A stretch of DNA of 64,000 nucleotides, from NCBI RefSeq assembly GCF_029537395.1, contig NZ_CP120677.1, positions 2,690,566-2,754,565 on the forward strand. The letters are read 5' to 3'. The position numbers and the translations under genes were made by a program. Under the pieces are notes generated by a model. That model made no database searches and was not told the origin of the DNA. It saw only the letters and a list, made by a program, of their open reading frames with translations. This stretch comes from Tissierella sp. Yu-01 (GTDB taxonomy: Bacteria; Bacillota; Clostridia; Tissierellales; Tissierellaceae). Positions 19,660-28,999 of the stretch are shown piece after piece (within the stretch, counting starts at the first letter, position 1; every line of letters begins with the position of its first letter).

Positions 19660-20588
19660 TTTTGGATATCAAAGGTATTTCTAAGAGCTTTAAAGATTTA
19701 AAAGCTGTAGATGATTTGAGTTTTTCAATAGATGAAGGAGAGATATTTGGGCTTCTAGGACCTAATGGTGCAGGTAAGTCCACGACAATATCCATGATCT
19801 CATCATTAAATAAACCAGATGAAGGTGACATCCTCTATAAAAAAATGAGTATATTGAAAGGTTCCAAAACCCTTGAAAAAGAATTAGGAATGGTACCTCA
19901 GGATATAGCCTTATACCCTACACTAAGTGGCTATGATAATCTAAAATTTTGGGGGCACGTATATGGTATTAGGGGTAAGGACTTAAAGTTGAGAATAGAG
20001 GAAACAGCAGAATTGATAGGACTTTCAGACAGGCTCAAAGACAGAGTTGATAAATATTCTGGTGGTATGAAGAGAAGGCTAAATATTGGTGTCGCTCTTA
20101 TTCATAAACCAAGACTATTAATAATGGATGAGCCAACAGTAGGAATTGATCCTCAATCAAGAAATCATATATTGAATACTGTGAAAATGCTAAATAAGGA
20201 AGGTATGACAATCGTTTATACATCTCATTATATGGAAGAAGTCGAAGAACTCTGTAATAGAATATGCATTATGGATAGAGGAAAACTACTTGCCAGTGGC
20301 ACCAAGGATGAATTAATTAAACTTGTCAATGGTAAGGAAAAAATTGATGTTCAATTTGAGGCTCTTAATGATTTAGTTGTAGAAGAAATAAAGAAGTTAT
20401 CATATATTGGAGAAGTATCAGTCCTAGACAATAAGGTAAGCATCATTAGTGAAAAGGCAGAGAATTTATTAGGTGATTTATTACAAATTATAAAAACTAG
20501 TAATGCCAAGATATTATCAATAGATGTTCAAAAACCAACATTAGAAACAGTGTTTCTTCATTTAACAGGGCGAGCCCTAAGGGATTAG
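19653..20588 (+). CDS. ABC-2 exporter ATP-binding protein
   Basis: 311 residues from ATG 19653 (GGAGG 19641-19645). Walker A GPNGAGKST, Q-loop, signature YSGGMKRRL and Walker B LLIMDEPTVGIDP are all present, and the C-terminal region is that of DrrA/CcmA-type drug or lipid exporters. It forms an operon with a lipoprotein and two permeases, downstream of a two-component system. The likely role is export of a toxic compound, bacteriocin or lipid; the substrate cannot be read from sequence. Confidence 0.95.
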   Translation: MVVLDIKGISKSFKDLKAVDDLSFSIDEGEIFGLLGPNGAGKSTTISMISSLNKPDEGDILYKKMSILKGSKTLEKELGMVPQDIALYPTLSGYDNLKFWGHVYGIRGKDLKLRIEETAELIGLSDRLKDRVDKYSGGMKRRLNIGVALIHKPRLLIMDEPTVGIDPQSRNHILNTVKMLNKEGMTIVYTSHYMEEVEELCNRICIMDRGKLLASGTKDELIKLVNGKEKIDVQFEALNDLVVEEIKKLSYIGEVSVLDNKVSIISEKAENLLGDLLQIIKTSNAKILSIDVQKPTLETVFLHLTGRALRD

Positions 20589-20598
20589 AGGTGGTATT

Positions 20599-21957
20599 AT
20601 GAAGATACGTGATATGGTATTTAAAGATTTTAGAATAGCCCTTAGTGACAGAGCTGTAATTATTGAATTAATGCTAATGCCCATTATATTAATGACAATA
20701 TTAGGATTCGCATTGACTATTTCTTTTAAAGATTATTCTAATTCAGAGAGCATAAAAATAGCCGTTGTTAAGGAATATGATATAGAAGTGGAAAAAAAGC
20801 AATTATTAGATATGATACCTATAGAATCAAATATCGACATAAATGATATAGACTTTGGAGATTTTCATATGGAAAGGATATTTTTTGAAGATTTCCTAGG
20901 AAATAATGACTTAAAAGAAATAATTCAGTATGAAATTCTAACAAAAGAAAATGCTCTTGAAAAACTTGAAGACAGGGAAATTACAGCAATAGTTATATTA
21001 CCTAATGGTTTCATAAGGGATACAATGATAAATTTTGGGACTAGTTTTAGAAATGTTGTCGATATAGAGGTTATAGGAAGAACGGATAAAAATATAAGTA
21101 CAACAATAGTGGAAGAAATAATTAAAGGTTTTTCAGATATTCTGAATTATAATATATCTGCAAAAAACACCTTCTCAAGAATATATAGCAGGGAAGGAGT
21201 AGAAGGTAACATCTCGGATCATATCAAATTAATAACTGAACGGATATCAAATATATTGGGAACAGAAAGACCTGAACTTGAATTTGAACAACTTAATGAT
21301 AGACCACCTATGAACAGCAGAGCATATTACTCATTTGGTATGACAGCCATGTTTATACTATTTGGCGCTGGTTATGGAAGTAAGTTTCTGTTAGAAGAAA
21401 AACGGATGGGAACCTATGATAGAATGTCTGCAAGTGGTGTAAAAAAATCGACAATCGTAATAGGTAAGGCTTGTACCATTTTTCTTGTAGGCTTAACTCA
21501 GATGTTGATAACATATATATTTTCAACCATAGTGCTTAAAGTTCAATGGGGTGAATTTATAAATCTAGTAATTATTTTTATTGCATCTGCATTTACAGTT
21601 GCAGCCTTGGGTACAATGCTAGCTAGCATTACCTATCATGCAGGTAGCTATAATATAGCTAATATGTTTACCTCATTTATAGTTCAAATAATGTCTGTAC
21701 TAGGTGGTAGCATGGTTCCCATAGAAGTAATGCCAGGATTTGCAAGATTTGCTAGTAAACTTGTACCTAATGGATTAATGATGAATGCTGTAATGAAAAA
21801 TTATTATGGATATGGTATGGAGGAAATTTCTTTAAGTATAGTTGGACTTTTAGTTTATGGATTAGTCTTCTTTACTATTGCAATATATTTATTACTCAAG
21901 GAAGGGAGGAAGGTAAGTCATGTTAAGCGTGTTAATGCTAAAGCTGATTCAGTATAA
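20599..21957 (+). CDS. ABC-2 type permease (first)
   Basis: 452 residues. One N-terminal transmembrane segment (about 22-45), a large extracytoplasmic domain (to about 235), then five transmembrane segments, the layout of ABC-2 (YhgE/DrrB-type) permeases. GAGGTGG precedes the ATG. The gene overlaps the second permease gene by 38 bases. With its partner it would form a heterodimeric channel energised by the upstream ATPase. Confidence 0.9.
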   Translation: MKIRDMVFKDFRIALSDRAVIIELMLMPIILMTILGFALTISFKDYSNSESIKIAVVKEYDIEVEKKQLLDMIPIESNIDINDIDFGDFHMERIFFEDFLGNNDLKEIIQYEILTKENALEKLEDREITAIVILPNGFIRDTMINFGTSFRNVVDIEVIGRTDKNISTTIVEEIIKGFSDILNYNISAKNTFSRIYSREGVEGNISDHIKLITERISNILGTERPELEFEQLNDRPPMNSRAYYSFGMTAMFILFGAGYGSKFLLEEKRMGTYDRMSASGVKKSTIVIGKACTIFLVGLTQMLITYIFSTIVLKVQWGEFINLVIIFIASAFTVAALGTMLASITYHAGSYNIANMFTSFIVQIMSVLGGSMVPIEVMPGFARFASKLVPNGLMMNAVMKNYYGYGMEEISLSIVGLLVYGLVFFTIAIYLLLKEGRKVSHVKRVNAKADSV

Positions 21958-23071
21958 ACGAGATATAGCAATTGTGCTGTTAATGGCTGCTTTAACAGTA
22001 GTATTCATATTTGTATTAAGTGGACCAAACAATGGAACATATAAATATGAAATTCTAGTTGCCACAGATGAGAAGACTCCTTCCTATGAAAGATATATAA
22101 GAGAACTTTCTAAAAACAAAAGTTATGAATTTATAGAAGCAAATTATGATGATGTAAAAGCTGATGTTGAAGAGGGGAAAATCTTAGCTGGCATATATTT
22201 TAAAGATGATAATATTTCAATATTGAAGACTAAGGAAGATATTAATATATTTGTATTAGAGAATATTGCATCGAGTACATTGTTTAATATTCAATCAATA
22301 TCCAAAATGGCAAAGGAAATTACCAATTATATAGATGAGCTTAAGCCAGTAGATAAAGAAAAGGTTGAAGCCTTTGCATACAAGGATATTTCGGATTCAA
22401 TAAATAATAGGAAGTATATGGAGGTAAACAAGAGTTATCTCGATACAGATAATACCATGGAATATGATGGATTTAAGCATATAACCATAGGAATGACACT
22501 TTTTATGTCTATGTATACAATTGTATTTGGAATTGGGTCTATACTAGAAGATAAACAATATCATATTTGGGAGAAGATGTTGATTTCACCATTATCCAAG
22601 AGAGACATACTAGGCGGAAATTTAATTGCAACATTTATAGTAGGGTCAGGTCAAATACTGTTATTGATTGTACTCACTAAGTATATGATGGGAATGGACT
22701 GGGGTAGTGGAAGAGATTTTATATGGATAATATCAATTGGACTCTTATTTGTATTAGCTACTACTAGCCTTGGACTTATGCTATCTGGCCTTGTTAAAAC
22801 TCAACGTCAGTTATCTACCATAACCCCTATAATATTAACAAGTACTTCAATGCTAGGTGGTGCAATGTGGCCATTGGATATAGTTGAATCAAAGATATTA
22901 CTTTTCTTGGCTAACTTAACACCACAAAAATGGGCCATTGAAGGTATGGAGAAGATAGCCATGTATGGTGGAGGATTTAATGATGTTTTATCATCTATAA
23001 TAGTATTAATAATAATGACTATAATATTTTTTACCATTGGTGTCTTAACATTAAAAAATAATACAAATTAA
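21920..23071 (+). CDS. ABC-2 type permease (second)
   Basis: 383 residues, same architecture as the preceding permease: N-terminal membrane anchor, extracytoplasmic domain, and five C-terminal membrane segments including EDKQYHIWEKMLISPLSKRD before them, a hallmark of the family. GGGAGGA (21904-21910) within the upstream gene gives the start, and the 38-base overlap implies coupled synthesis. It ends the exporter operon. Confidence 0.9.
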   Translation: MLSVLMLKLIQYKRDIAIVLLMAALTVVFIFVLSGPNNGTYKYEILVATDEKTPSYERYIRELSKNKSYEFIEANYDDVKADVEEGKILAGIYFKDDNISILKTKEDINIFVLENIASSTLFNIQSISKMAKEITNYIDELKPVDKEKVEAFAYKDISDSINNRKYMEVNKSYLDTDNTMEYDGFKHITIGMTLFMSMYTIVFGIGSILEDKQYHIWEKMLISPLSKRDILGGNLIATFIVGSGQILLLIVLTKYMMGMDWGSGRDFIWIISIGLLFVLATTSLGLMLSGLVKTQRQLSTITPIILTSTSMLGGAMWPLDIVESKILLFLANLTPQKWAIEGMEKIAMYGGGFNDVLSSIIVLIIMTIIFFTIGVLTLKNNTN

Positions 23072-23141
23072 AAATATTAGCAAAAAATAGCTGCCATTTT
23101 AATTCTTATATTGGTAAAACTAAAATATGAGGAGGCGTGCT

Positions 23142-23867
23142 ATGAGAAAAATAATGAGTAAAAATATTTATTTAATATTAGCTATAACTTTAATATTTAC
23201 CATAGTATTTATTAACTACTCAGAATCTGAAGCAGATTCAAAATTGCCTTTTAGTTTGCCGGATTTACCATATAAATATAATGCCCTTGAACCATTTATA
23301 GATACTGAAACCATGAAAATTCATCATAAAAAGCACCATAAGGCATATGTTGATAATCTAAATGCTGCTGTAATAAGGTATCCTGAACTTAAGGATAAAT
23401 CTATTGAAGAACTTTTGACAAATTTAGATAAATTGCCAGAGGATATAAGAGATGTTGTAAGAAATAATGGCGGTGGACATTATAATCATAGTGTTTTCTG
23501 GACTATTATGGGTAAACAGAGCGGGAAACAACCTAATGGTAAATTAATGGAAGATATAAAAAATAACTTTGGGTCTTTTGAAAGCTTTAAGACAGAATTT
23601 AAATCAGCAGCGTCTAAAAGATTTGGTAGTGGATGGATTTGGTTAATAAAGGATGATAATGATGGGAAGCTTAAGATCACTACAACAGCAAATCAAGATA
23701 GTCCAATAATGGAAGGTATTAAACCAATTTTATGTCTTGATGTTTGGGAACATGCTTATTACCTGAAATATAAGAATAACAGGGGAGATTATGTGGACTA
23801 TTGGTGGAATGTAGTAAATTGGGATGAAGTTGAAAATAGATATTTAGCTATAGAAGAGAAAAAGTAG
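23142..23867 (+). CDS. sodA: Exported or membrane-anchored Fe/Mn superoxide dismutase
   Basis: 241 residues from ATG 23142 (GGAGG 23131-23135). The enzyme domain starts near residue 34 (FSLPDLPYKYNALEPFID) and holds the metal ligands: His in MKIHHKKHH, His in GGGHYNHSVFW, and Asp/His in CLDVWEHAYYLKY. Unlike the usual cytoplasmic enzyme it begins with a positively charged, hydrophobic segment (about 5-25), a signal peptide or anchor, so it should act outside the membrane. It lies convergent to an exported selenoprotein-like gene. Confidence 0.93.
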   Translation: MRKIMSKNIYLILAITLIFTIVFINYSESEADSKLPFSLPDLPYKYNALEPFIDTETMKIHHKKHHKAYVDNLNAAVIRYPELKDKSIEELLTNLDKLPEDIRDVVRNNGGGHYNHSVFWTIMGKQSGKQPNGKLMEDIKNNFGSFESFKTEFKSAASKRFGSGWIWLIKDDNDGKLKITTTANQDSPIMEGIKPILCLDVWEHAYYLKYKNNRGDYVDYWWNVVNWDEVENRYLAIEEKK

Positions 23868-23886
23868 TGGGTTCACCACTACTTTT
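23860..23886. terminator. Bidirectional terminator between sod and the selenoprotein gene
   Basis: 11-bp stem AAAAGTAGTGG (23860-23870) / CCACTACTTTT (23876-23886) with 5-base loop. It overlaps the sod stop codon and serves both convergent genes. Confidence 0.9.
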
Positions 23887-23890
23887 TTGA

Positions 23891-24544
23891 TTAAGCTAAT
23901 GCTTCATTTAATAGTTCTACCATTTTACGTGTAGTATCTGCTGTTACACCAGCACAACGACTCTTTCTCTCAGGATCTCCATAGGCAACGCCTTGAGCTT
24001 CCATGAATTTTCCTACAGAGTCAGCACATAAAATTGATTCTGCTATTGTTGTTTTTAATCCTAAGTTTTCTGGTTGATATACAGGCATGTCTGCTTGTTT
24101 ATACCAATTTTCAAGTTGAACGATTAGTTTTTTAGCAGTATCTGCATCGCATACTGCACCTATACAAGCAGCTGCTACACCAATACAGCCACAAAGACTG
24201 CTTTGTTGATAACCACTTGATGCATTGATAAACATTCCAGTAGGAATCTGATTAAAAGGATATCCTACTTCATCAGCTAATACACCGAAGAACCCTTCGG
24301 CTACACCGATGCCTCAGCCACCCTTTTCTTTATATCCATTGAATGCTCTTTCTTCCGCTATAGCCGGATCAAGTTTCTTATAAGTAAAAGGCCATTCTGG
24401 AGCCTGGGAAGAATCAGCAGAAGCTGTTGGTTGTGCTGAACATCCTGTCAATACACTTGCTAGTGATCCTGTTACAGCAACACCAGCAACAGTCATACCA
24501 GCTTTTTTCAAGAACTCTTTTCTCGAAAGTTGTTTCTCTGTCAT
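23891..24544 (-). CDS. C_GCAxxG_C_C-family redox protein, probable exported selenoprotein
   Basis: Read through one in-frame TGA (24314-24316), the gene gives 217 residues. Residues 1-76 carry a Tat-like start (SRKEFLKKAG), a hydrophobic core and lipobox VLTGC. Residue 77 (TGA) follows KEKGG and precedes GIGVAEGFFGVLADEVGYPF. The rest holds CGCIGVAAACIGAVCD and further cysteines, the pattern of the C_GCAxxG_C_C family, in which the first position is normally Cys (GGCG). Frame, composition and stop are intact on both sides, and a SECIS-like hairpin follows the TGA. Both findings fit selenocysteine rather than decay. The redox partner and substrate are unknown. Confidence 0.85.
24284..24316 (-). 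promoter_or_regulatory. Bacterial SECIS element with its UGA codon
   Basis: On the mRNA, UGA (24316-24314) is followed after 12 bases by the stem GCCGAAG (24301-24295), loop GGUU (24294-24291) and CUUCGGU (24290-24284). A lower helix AUCGG/CUGAU can extend it. The loop G lies about 20 bases after UGA, similar to the Escherichia coli fdhF SECIS with its GGUC loop. This is what SelB needs to insert selenocysteine. Confidence 0.8.
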
Positions 24545-24667
24545 TTTGTTTCCCCCTTCAATTTATGTAATTGTTAAATAATTATTTAACAGGTGTTGTG
24601 AATAGTTTATCATTATTTATAAATAAAATCAATAATAAACACTTAGTTATAAATTTAATTAATGCAC

Positions 24668-24698
24668 TTATTGACATATGTCAATAAAGAGGTATAAT
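24668..24698 (+). promoter_or_regulatory. Promoter of the DUF134-mrp operon with a palindromic operator
   Basis: TTGACA (24671-24676), 16-base spacer, TATAAT (24693-24698). The -35 lies inside a perfect 20-base palindrome (24668-24687) with core TTGAC-ATAT-GTCAA, the form of Crp/Fnr-family boxes. Binding at the -35 would most likely repress. Confidence 0.7.
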
Positions 24699-24769
24699 AA
24701 AAGTGTAAATCATGTAAAATAACGAGGCAAAGATGTCTACTTAAAAGATAAAAAGCTAGGGGAGTGCTT

Positions 24770-25117
24770 ATGGTACGGCCGAGAAAATGGAGAAAAATTT
24801 GCAAATTACCTGAAAGCAATGGATTTGGTCCATTGAATTATAACGCAAAACAATTAGAGATTATAAATATGACAGTAGATGAATATGAGACAATCCGTTT
24901 AATAGATTTAGAAGGACTTAAACAAGAAGAGTGTGCTTTACGTATGAATATTGCTAGAACTACAGTTCAAGGAATATATATAGATGCAAGAAAAAAACTA
25001 GCAGATTCTTTGGTAAATGGAAAGGTCTTAAAGATAGAAGGCGGAAATTATGAAATCTGTAACGGTACTTCTATGAGTTGTGATCGTAAAAGATGCCATA
25101 AAAGGACAAATATATAG
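24770..25117 (+). CDS. DUF134-family helix-turn-helix protein
   Basis: 115 residues from ATG 24770 (GGGGAG upstream; the in-frame GTG at 24764 overlaps that site). It begins with the family signature MVRPRKWRKIC and has a C-terminal sigma-region-4-like helix-turn-helix (VDEYETIRLIDLEGLKQEEC, then ALRMNIARTTVQGIYIDARK). A cysteine cluster (CNGTSMSCDRKRCHKR) could bind metal or Fe-S. It is followed by an Mrp ATPase, a common pairing in anaerobes, suggesting a regulator of Fe-S or metal handling. Confidence 0.88.
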   Translation: MVRPRKWRKICKLPESNGFGPLNYNAKQLEIINMTVDEYETIRLIDLEGLKQEECALRMNIARTTVQGIYIDARKKLADSLVNGKVLKIEGGNYEICNGTSMSCDRKRCHKRTNI

Positions 25118-25146
25118 ACAGATAATACACAAAGGAGACGAGAAAA

Positions 25147-25938
25147 ATGAGTGAAAATCCTAATCAAAAATTTGATTTCAAAGCACATTTAAATGATCTT
25201 AGCAGCGTGAAGAAGGTAATAGGTGTAGTAAGTGGTAAAGGTGGAGTTGGTAAATCTCTGGTTACATCTATGCTTGCTGTTGAGATGAACAGAAAAGGTT
25301 ATAAAACAGCAATACTGGATGCTGATATAACTGGACCATCTATACCAAAGGCATTTGGTATTACTGAAAAGGCAACGGCAAAGGACAAAGACACTATTAT
25401 TCCTGTTAAGAGTAAAACTGGAATCGAAATTATGTCTCTTAATGTACTTTTAGATAAAGGTTCTGACCCAGTTGTTTGGAGAGGGCCAATAATAGCTGGT
25501 ACAGTAAAGCAGTTCTGGTCAAATGTAATATGGGATAATATAGATTATATGTTTGTAGACATGCCTCCAGGAACTGGTGATGTGCCACTAACAGTGTTTC
25601 AATCACTTCCTGTAGATGGAATTGTTATAGTTACTTCTCCCCAAGAACTTGTGTCAATGATAGTTGAAAAAGCCGTAAGAATGGCTGAGATGATGGGGAT
25701 ACCTATTATTGGACTTGTAGAGAATATGTCATATTTCAAATGTCCTGATTGTAACAGCGAGCACAAGATATTTGGAGAGAGTAATATAGAAAGAATTACA
25801 GAAGAGCATGGACTTAAGATACTTACAAGATTGCCGATAGATCCAGAAATAGCAAAGGCCACAGATAATGGAAGGATAGAGGAATACAAGGGTGAGTACT
25901 TCACCAGCGTAGCAGATAATTTAGAAAAGTTAAATTAA
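25147..25938 (+). CDS. Mrp/NBP35-family iron-sulfur carrier ATPase
   Basis: 263 residues. The deviant Walker A GKGGVGKSLV near residue 28 and the motifs DADITGPSIPKAFG and VDMPPGTGDVPLT are characteristic of Mrp/ApbC/Nbp35 P-loop proteins that carry and deliver Fe-S clusters. The cluster-bridging C-x2-C motif is CPDC near residue 200. It follows the DUF134 gene by 29 bases in one operon. Likely targets are Fe-S enzymes; many are encoded nearby, including the dehydratase activases and the aldehyde oxidoreductase. Confidence 0.93.
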   Translation: MSENPNQKFDFKAHLNDLSSVKKVIGVVSGKGGVGKSLVTSMLAVEMNRKGYKTAILDADITGPSIPKAFGITEKATAKDKDTIIPVKSKTGIEIMSLNVLLDKGSDPVVWRGPIIAGTVKQFWSNVIWDNIDYMFVDMPPGTGDVPLTVFQSLPVDGIVIVTSPQELVSMIVEKAVRMAEMMGIPIIGLVENMSYFKCPDCNSEHKIFGESNIERITEEHGLKILTRLPIDPEIAKATDNGRIEEYKGEYFTSVADNLEKLN

Positions 25939-25943
25939 CAATT

Positions 25944-25982
25944 AGGACATATTTCTTTTAAAGTATGAGAATATGTCCTTTA
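25944..25982 (+). terminator. Terminator after mrp
   Basis: 10-bp stem AGGACATATT (25944-25953) / AATATGTCCT (25970-25979) with T-rich tail. Confidence 0.7.
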
Positions 25983-26074
25983 AATTTAACATAGATTTTA
26001 CAATTGAGGAGGGGTAAGGCATATGTACTTATTTTGAATATTATGATATTATACCTCTAAGAAAGGTGATATAG

Positions 26075-28999
26075 ATGAAAATAGGCTTAGATGTAGGCTC
26101 CACAACTTTAAAATGTGTAGTTATTGATGATAATGATAACTTAGTATTTCATTCATATGACAGGCATTATTCTCAGATTACCGAAAAAACTGCATCTCTA
26201 TTAAAACGAGTAAGAGATAAATTTCCTAAAGAACAAAAATTCAATTTATGTATATCTGGTTCAGCGGGAATGGGCCTTTCTGAAAGTAATGATATACCTT
26301 TTATACAGGAGGTATATGCTACTAGAATTGCAGTAAAGAGATTAATACCACACACAGATGTGGTTATTGAATTAGGTGGAGAAGATGCAAAGATTCTTTT
26401 TCTCACTGATGGCATGGAAGTTAGGATGAATGGCTCATGCGCAGGAGGTACTGGTGCATTTATTGATCAAATGGCAACATTATTAAATTTAAGTCTTGTG
26501 GAAATGAACGAATTAGCTAAAGATTATAGCAAGATATATACCATTGCCTCTAGATGTGGCGTTTTTGCTAAGTCGGATGTTCAACCATTACTTAATCAAG
26601 GAGCTAATAAAAACGATATCTCTGCAAGTATTTTCGCAGCAGTAGTTAACCAAACAATAGCAGGGTTAGCACAAGGACGAGAGATAAAAGGACAAGTGGT
26701 TTATTTAGGTGGTCCTCTTACATTCTTCTCAGAACTAAGAGAAAGCTTTGATAGAATATTAAATTTAAATGGAATATGTCCAGAGAACTCCCTATATTTT
26801 GTAGCAATGGGAGCTGCATTTACAGACCTAAGTAAAGAAGTTGATATCAATGAAACGATTAATAGGATAGAAAATTATAAATCGGAAGAAAATTACGCTA
26901 GTACTATGACACTATTTGATAGTAAAGAGGACTGTGATGAATTCATACATAGACATTCATTGGAAAAGGTTGATTATATTAATCCTAATACATATAAGGG
27001 AAATGCTTACCTTGGTATTGATGCAGGATCAACTACCGTTAAGGCTGCAGTTATAAGTGCAGATGAAGAAATTCTTTACTCTGAGTACTTACCAAATAGC
27101 GGTAATCCAGTGCCTATAATAAAAAATTTCTTATTAGAGTTTTTTGAAAAATATCCAGATATTAAGATAAAGTCCTCAGCAGTTACAGGTTATGGGGAAG
27201 AAATAATCAAAAATGCTTTTAAAGTAGATTTTGGTATTGTAGAAACCATAGCACATTATACTGCAGCTAAGAAGTTTAAACCTGATGTTGATTTTATTAT
27301 AGACATTGGCGGTCAGGACATTAAGTGCTTTAAAATTAGAAATGGTGTAATAGATAATATATTTTTAAATGAGGCCTGCTCATCTGGATGTGGTTCATTC
27401 CTTCAGACTTTTGCAGGGGCATTGGATTACTCAATAGAAGACTTTGCAAAGCTAGGATTAAAATCTACTAGACCTGTTGACTTAGGATCTAGATGTACTG
27501 TATTTATGAATTCACAGGTAAAACAAGCTCAGAAGGATGGAGCCAGTATAGAGGATATATCTGCTGGTCTTTCAATTAGTGTAGTTAAAAATGCATTATA
27601 TAAAGTAATTAGAGCTTCATCAGCAGATAGTCTGGGAGAAAACATAGTTGTACAAGGAGGAACCTTCCATAATGATGTGGTTCTTAGAGCATTTGAAAGA
27701 GAGTTAAAGAGAAATGTTGTAAGACCGAATATATCAGGTTTAATGGGTGCATACGGTGCAGCTTTATATTCTAAAGAGAATGAAAAGAATGAAAGTGATA
27801 TTATTACAAAGGAAGAGTTAGGAGAATTTGTTCATATTGCTAAGGTAGTTAACTGTGGGCTATGTAATAATAACTGTAAATTAACTGTAAATACCTTCAA
27901 TGATAATCGTAAATTTATTGGTGGGAATAGATGTGAAAGGCCAATTGCAACAAAGAATAATAAGCCGAAGTATAATGTATTTGATTATAAGTTGTCCTTA
28001 TTAGAAGAATATAAACCAGTTAAAGGTAGTAGAGGTCAAATTGGAATTCCAATGGGATTAAATATGTATGAATTATTACCATTTTGGCATACATTATTTA
28101 CAGCTTTAGGGTTTGAGGTAATCACTTCTCCTACATCAAACAGGGATCTTTATTTAAGAGGTCAACATACAATTCCATCAGATACAGTATGTTTCCCAGC
28201 CAAGTTGATACATGGACATATAGAATATCTGTTGGACAGTGGAGTAGAAACAATTTTCTATCCTTGCCTAACCTATAATATAAATGAGAAAAAGGGAGAT
28301 AATCATTACAATTGCCCAGTAGTTGCATATTATCCTGAGGTAATTAAGGCAAATGTAATGGCACTGGAGAATGTAAAATTCATATATGATTATTTCGGAA
28401 TTCACAGGAAAAAGAACTTTACAAAGACTCTTCACAAGGTATTACAGGAAAACTTTGGAGGTATATCCTTTGTAGAAGTTAAAAATGCTGTAGAAAAGGC
28501 ATATGAAGAATATGATCTTTATATGAGTAAGATAAGAAATGTGGGTAAGAACTATATAGAATTAGCTGAAGCAAATGATATGCAAATAATCGTTCTAGCT
28601 GGTAGACCATATCATATAGATCCAGAGGTAAATCACGGTATTGCGAAGCTGATTACAGAATTTGGTGTTGCAGTAGTTACTGAGGACTCTATTAGCGATA
28701 AGGTTGAAAAATTTGAAACGGATGTATTAAATCAATGGACATATCATGCAAGACTTTATGCTGCGGCAAAATATATAAATGATAAACCTAATATGAATTT
28801 AGTTCAATTAGTATCCTTTGGATGTGGACTAGATGCTGTAACTACAGATGAGGTTCAAAGGATTTTAGAAAGGGAAGGAAAGATTTACACTCAAATAAAA
28901 ATAGATGAAATAACTAACTTAGGTGCAGTAAAAATTAGACTTAGAAGTTTACTTGCTGCAATCGATCAAAGGAGAGAAGAGGTTTTAAGCTATGCATAA
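26075..28999 (+). CDS. Double-domain 2-hydroxyacyl-CoA dehydratase activase-like protein
   Basis: 974 residues. Two tandem ASKHA ATPase domains of the BadF/HgdC type: the first has GLDVGSTTLKCVV and NGSCAGGTGAFIDQ, the second (from about 310) GIDAGSTTVKAAV and NEACSSGCGSFLQ. Each has a conserved SRC motif. The C-terminal third (from about 590, with CGLCNNNCKL) is a DUF2229/HgdB-like cysteine-rich domain. HgdC proteins are Fe-S archerases that use ATP to drive an electron into a dehydratase. No dehydratase subunit pair is in the window, so the electron acceptor is unclear. Confidence 0.9.
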   Translation: MKIGLDVGSTTLKCVVIDDNDNLVFHSYDRHYSQITEKTASLLKRVRDKFPKEQKFNLCISGSAGMGLSESNDIPFIQEVYATRIAVKRLIPHTDVVIELGGEDAKILFLTDGMEVRMNGSCAGGTGAFIDQMATLLNLSLVEMNELAKDYSKIYTIASRCGVFAKSDVQPLLNQGANKNDISASIFAAVVNQTIAGLAQGREIKGQVVYLGGPLTFFSELRESFDRILNLNGICPENSLYFVAMGAAFTDLSKEVDINETINRIENYKSEENYASTMTLFDSKEDCDEFIHRHSLEKVDYINPNTYKGNAYLGIDAGSTTVKAAVISADEEILYSEYLPNSGNPVPIIKNFLLEFFEKYPDIKIKSSAVTGYGEEIIKNAFKVDFGIVETIAHYTAAKKFKPDVDFIIDIGGQDIKCFKIRNGVIDNIFLNEACSSGCGSFLQTFAGALDYSIEDFAKLGLKSTRPVDLGSRCTVFMNSQVKQAQKDGASIEDISAGLSISVVKNALYKVIRASSADSLGENIVVQGGTFHNDVVLRAFERELKRNVVRPNISGLMGAYGAALYSKENEKNESDIITKEELGEFVHIAKVVNCGLCNNNCKLTVNTFNDNRKFIGGNRCERPIATKNNKPKYNVFDYKLSLLEEYKPVKGSRGQIGIPMGLNMYELLPFWHTLFTALGFEVITSPTSNRDLYLRGQHTIPSDTVCFPAKLIHGHIEYLLDSGVETIFYPCLTYNINEKKGDNHYNCPVVAYYPEVIKANVMALENVKFIYDYFGIHRKKNFTKTLHKVLQENFGGISFVEVKNAVEKAYEEYDLYMSKIRNVGKNYIELAEANDMQIIVLAGRPYHIDPEVNHGIAKLITEFGVAVVTEDSISDKVEKFETDVLNQWTYHARLYAAAKYINDKPNMNLVQLVSFGCGLDAVTTDEVQRILEREGKIYTQIKIDEITNLGAVKIRLRSLLAAIDQRREEVLSYA

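Noticed and set aside
24236-24316. Treating the TGA at 24314-24316 as a pseudogene stop or the two halves as separate genes
   Set aside because: The frame continues with intact family motifs, the position is a conserved redox Cys and a SECIS-like hairpin follows; the ATG at 24235 has no ribosome site.
26023-26037. Mini-ORF MYLF with a strong GAGGAGGGG site upstream of the activase gene
   Set aside because: Only four codons and no attenuator hairpin after it; the purine-rich site may belong to chance or a lost gene.
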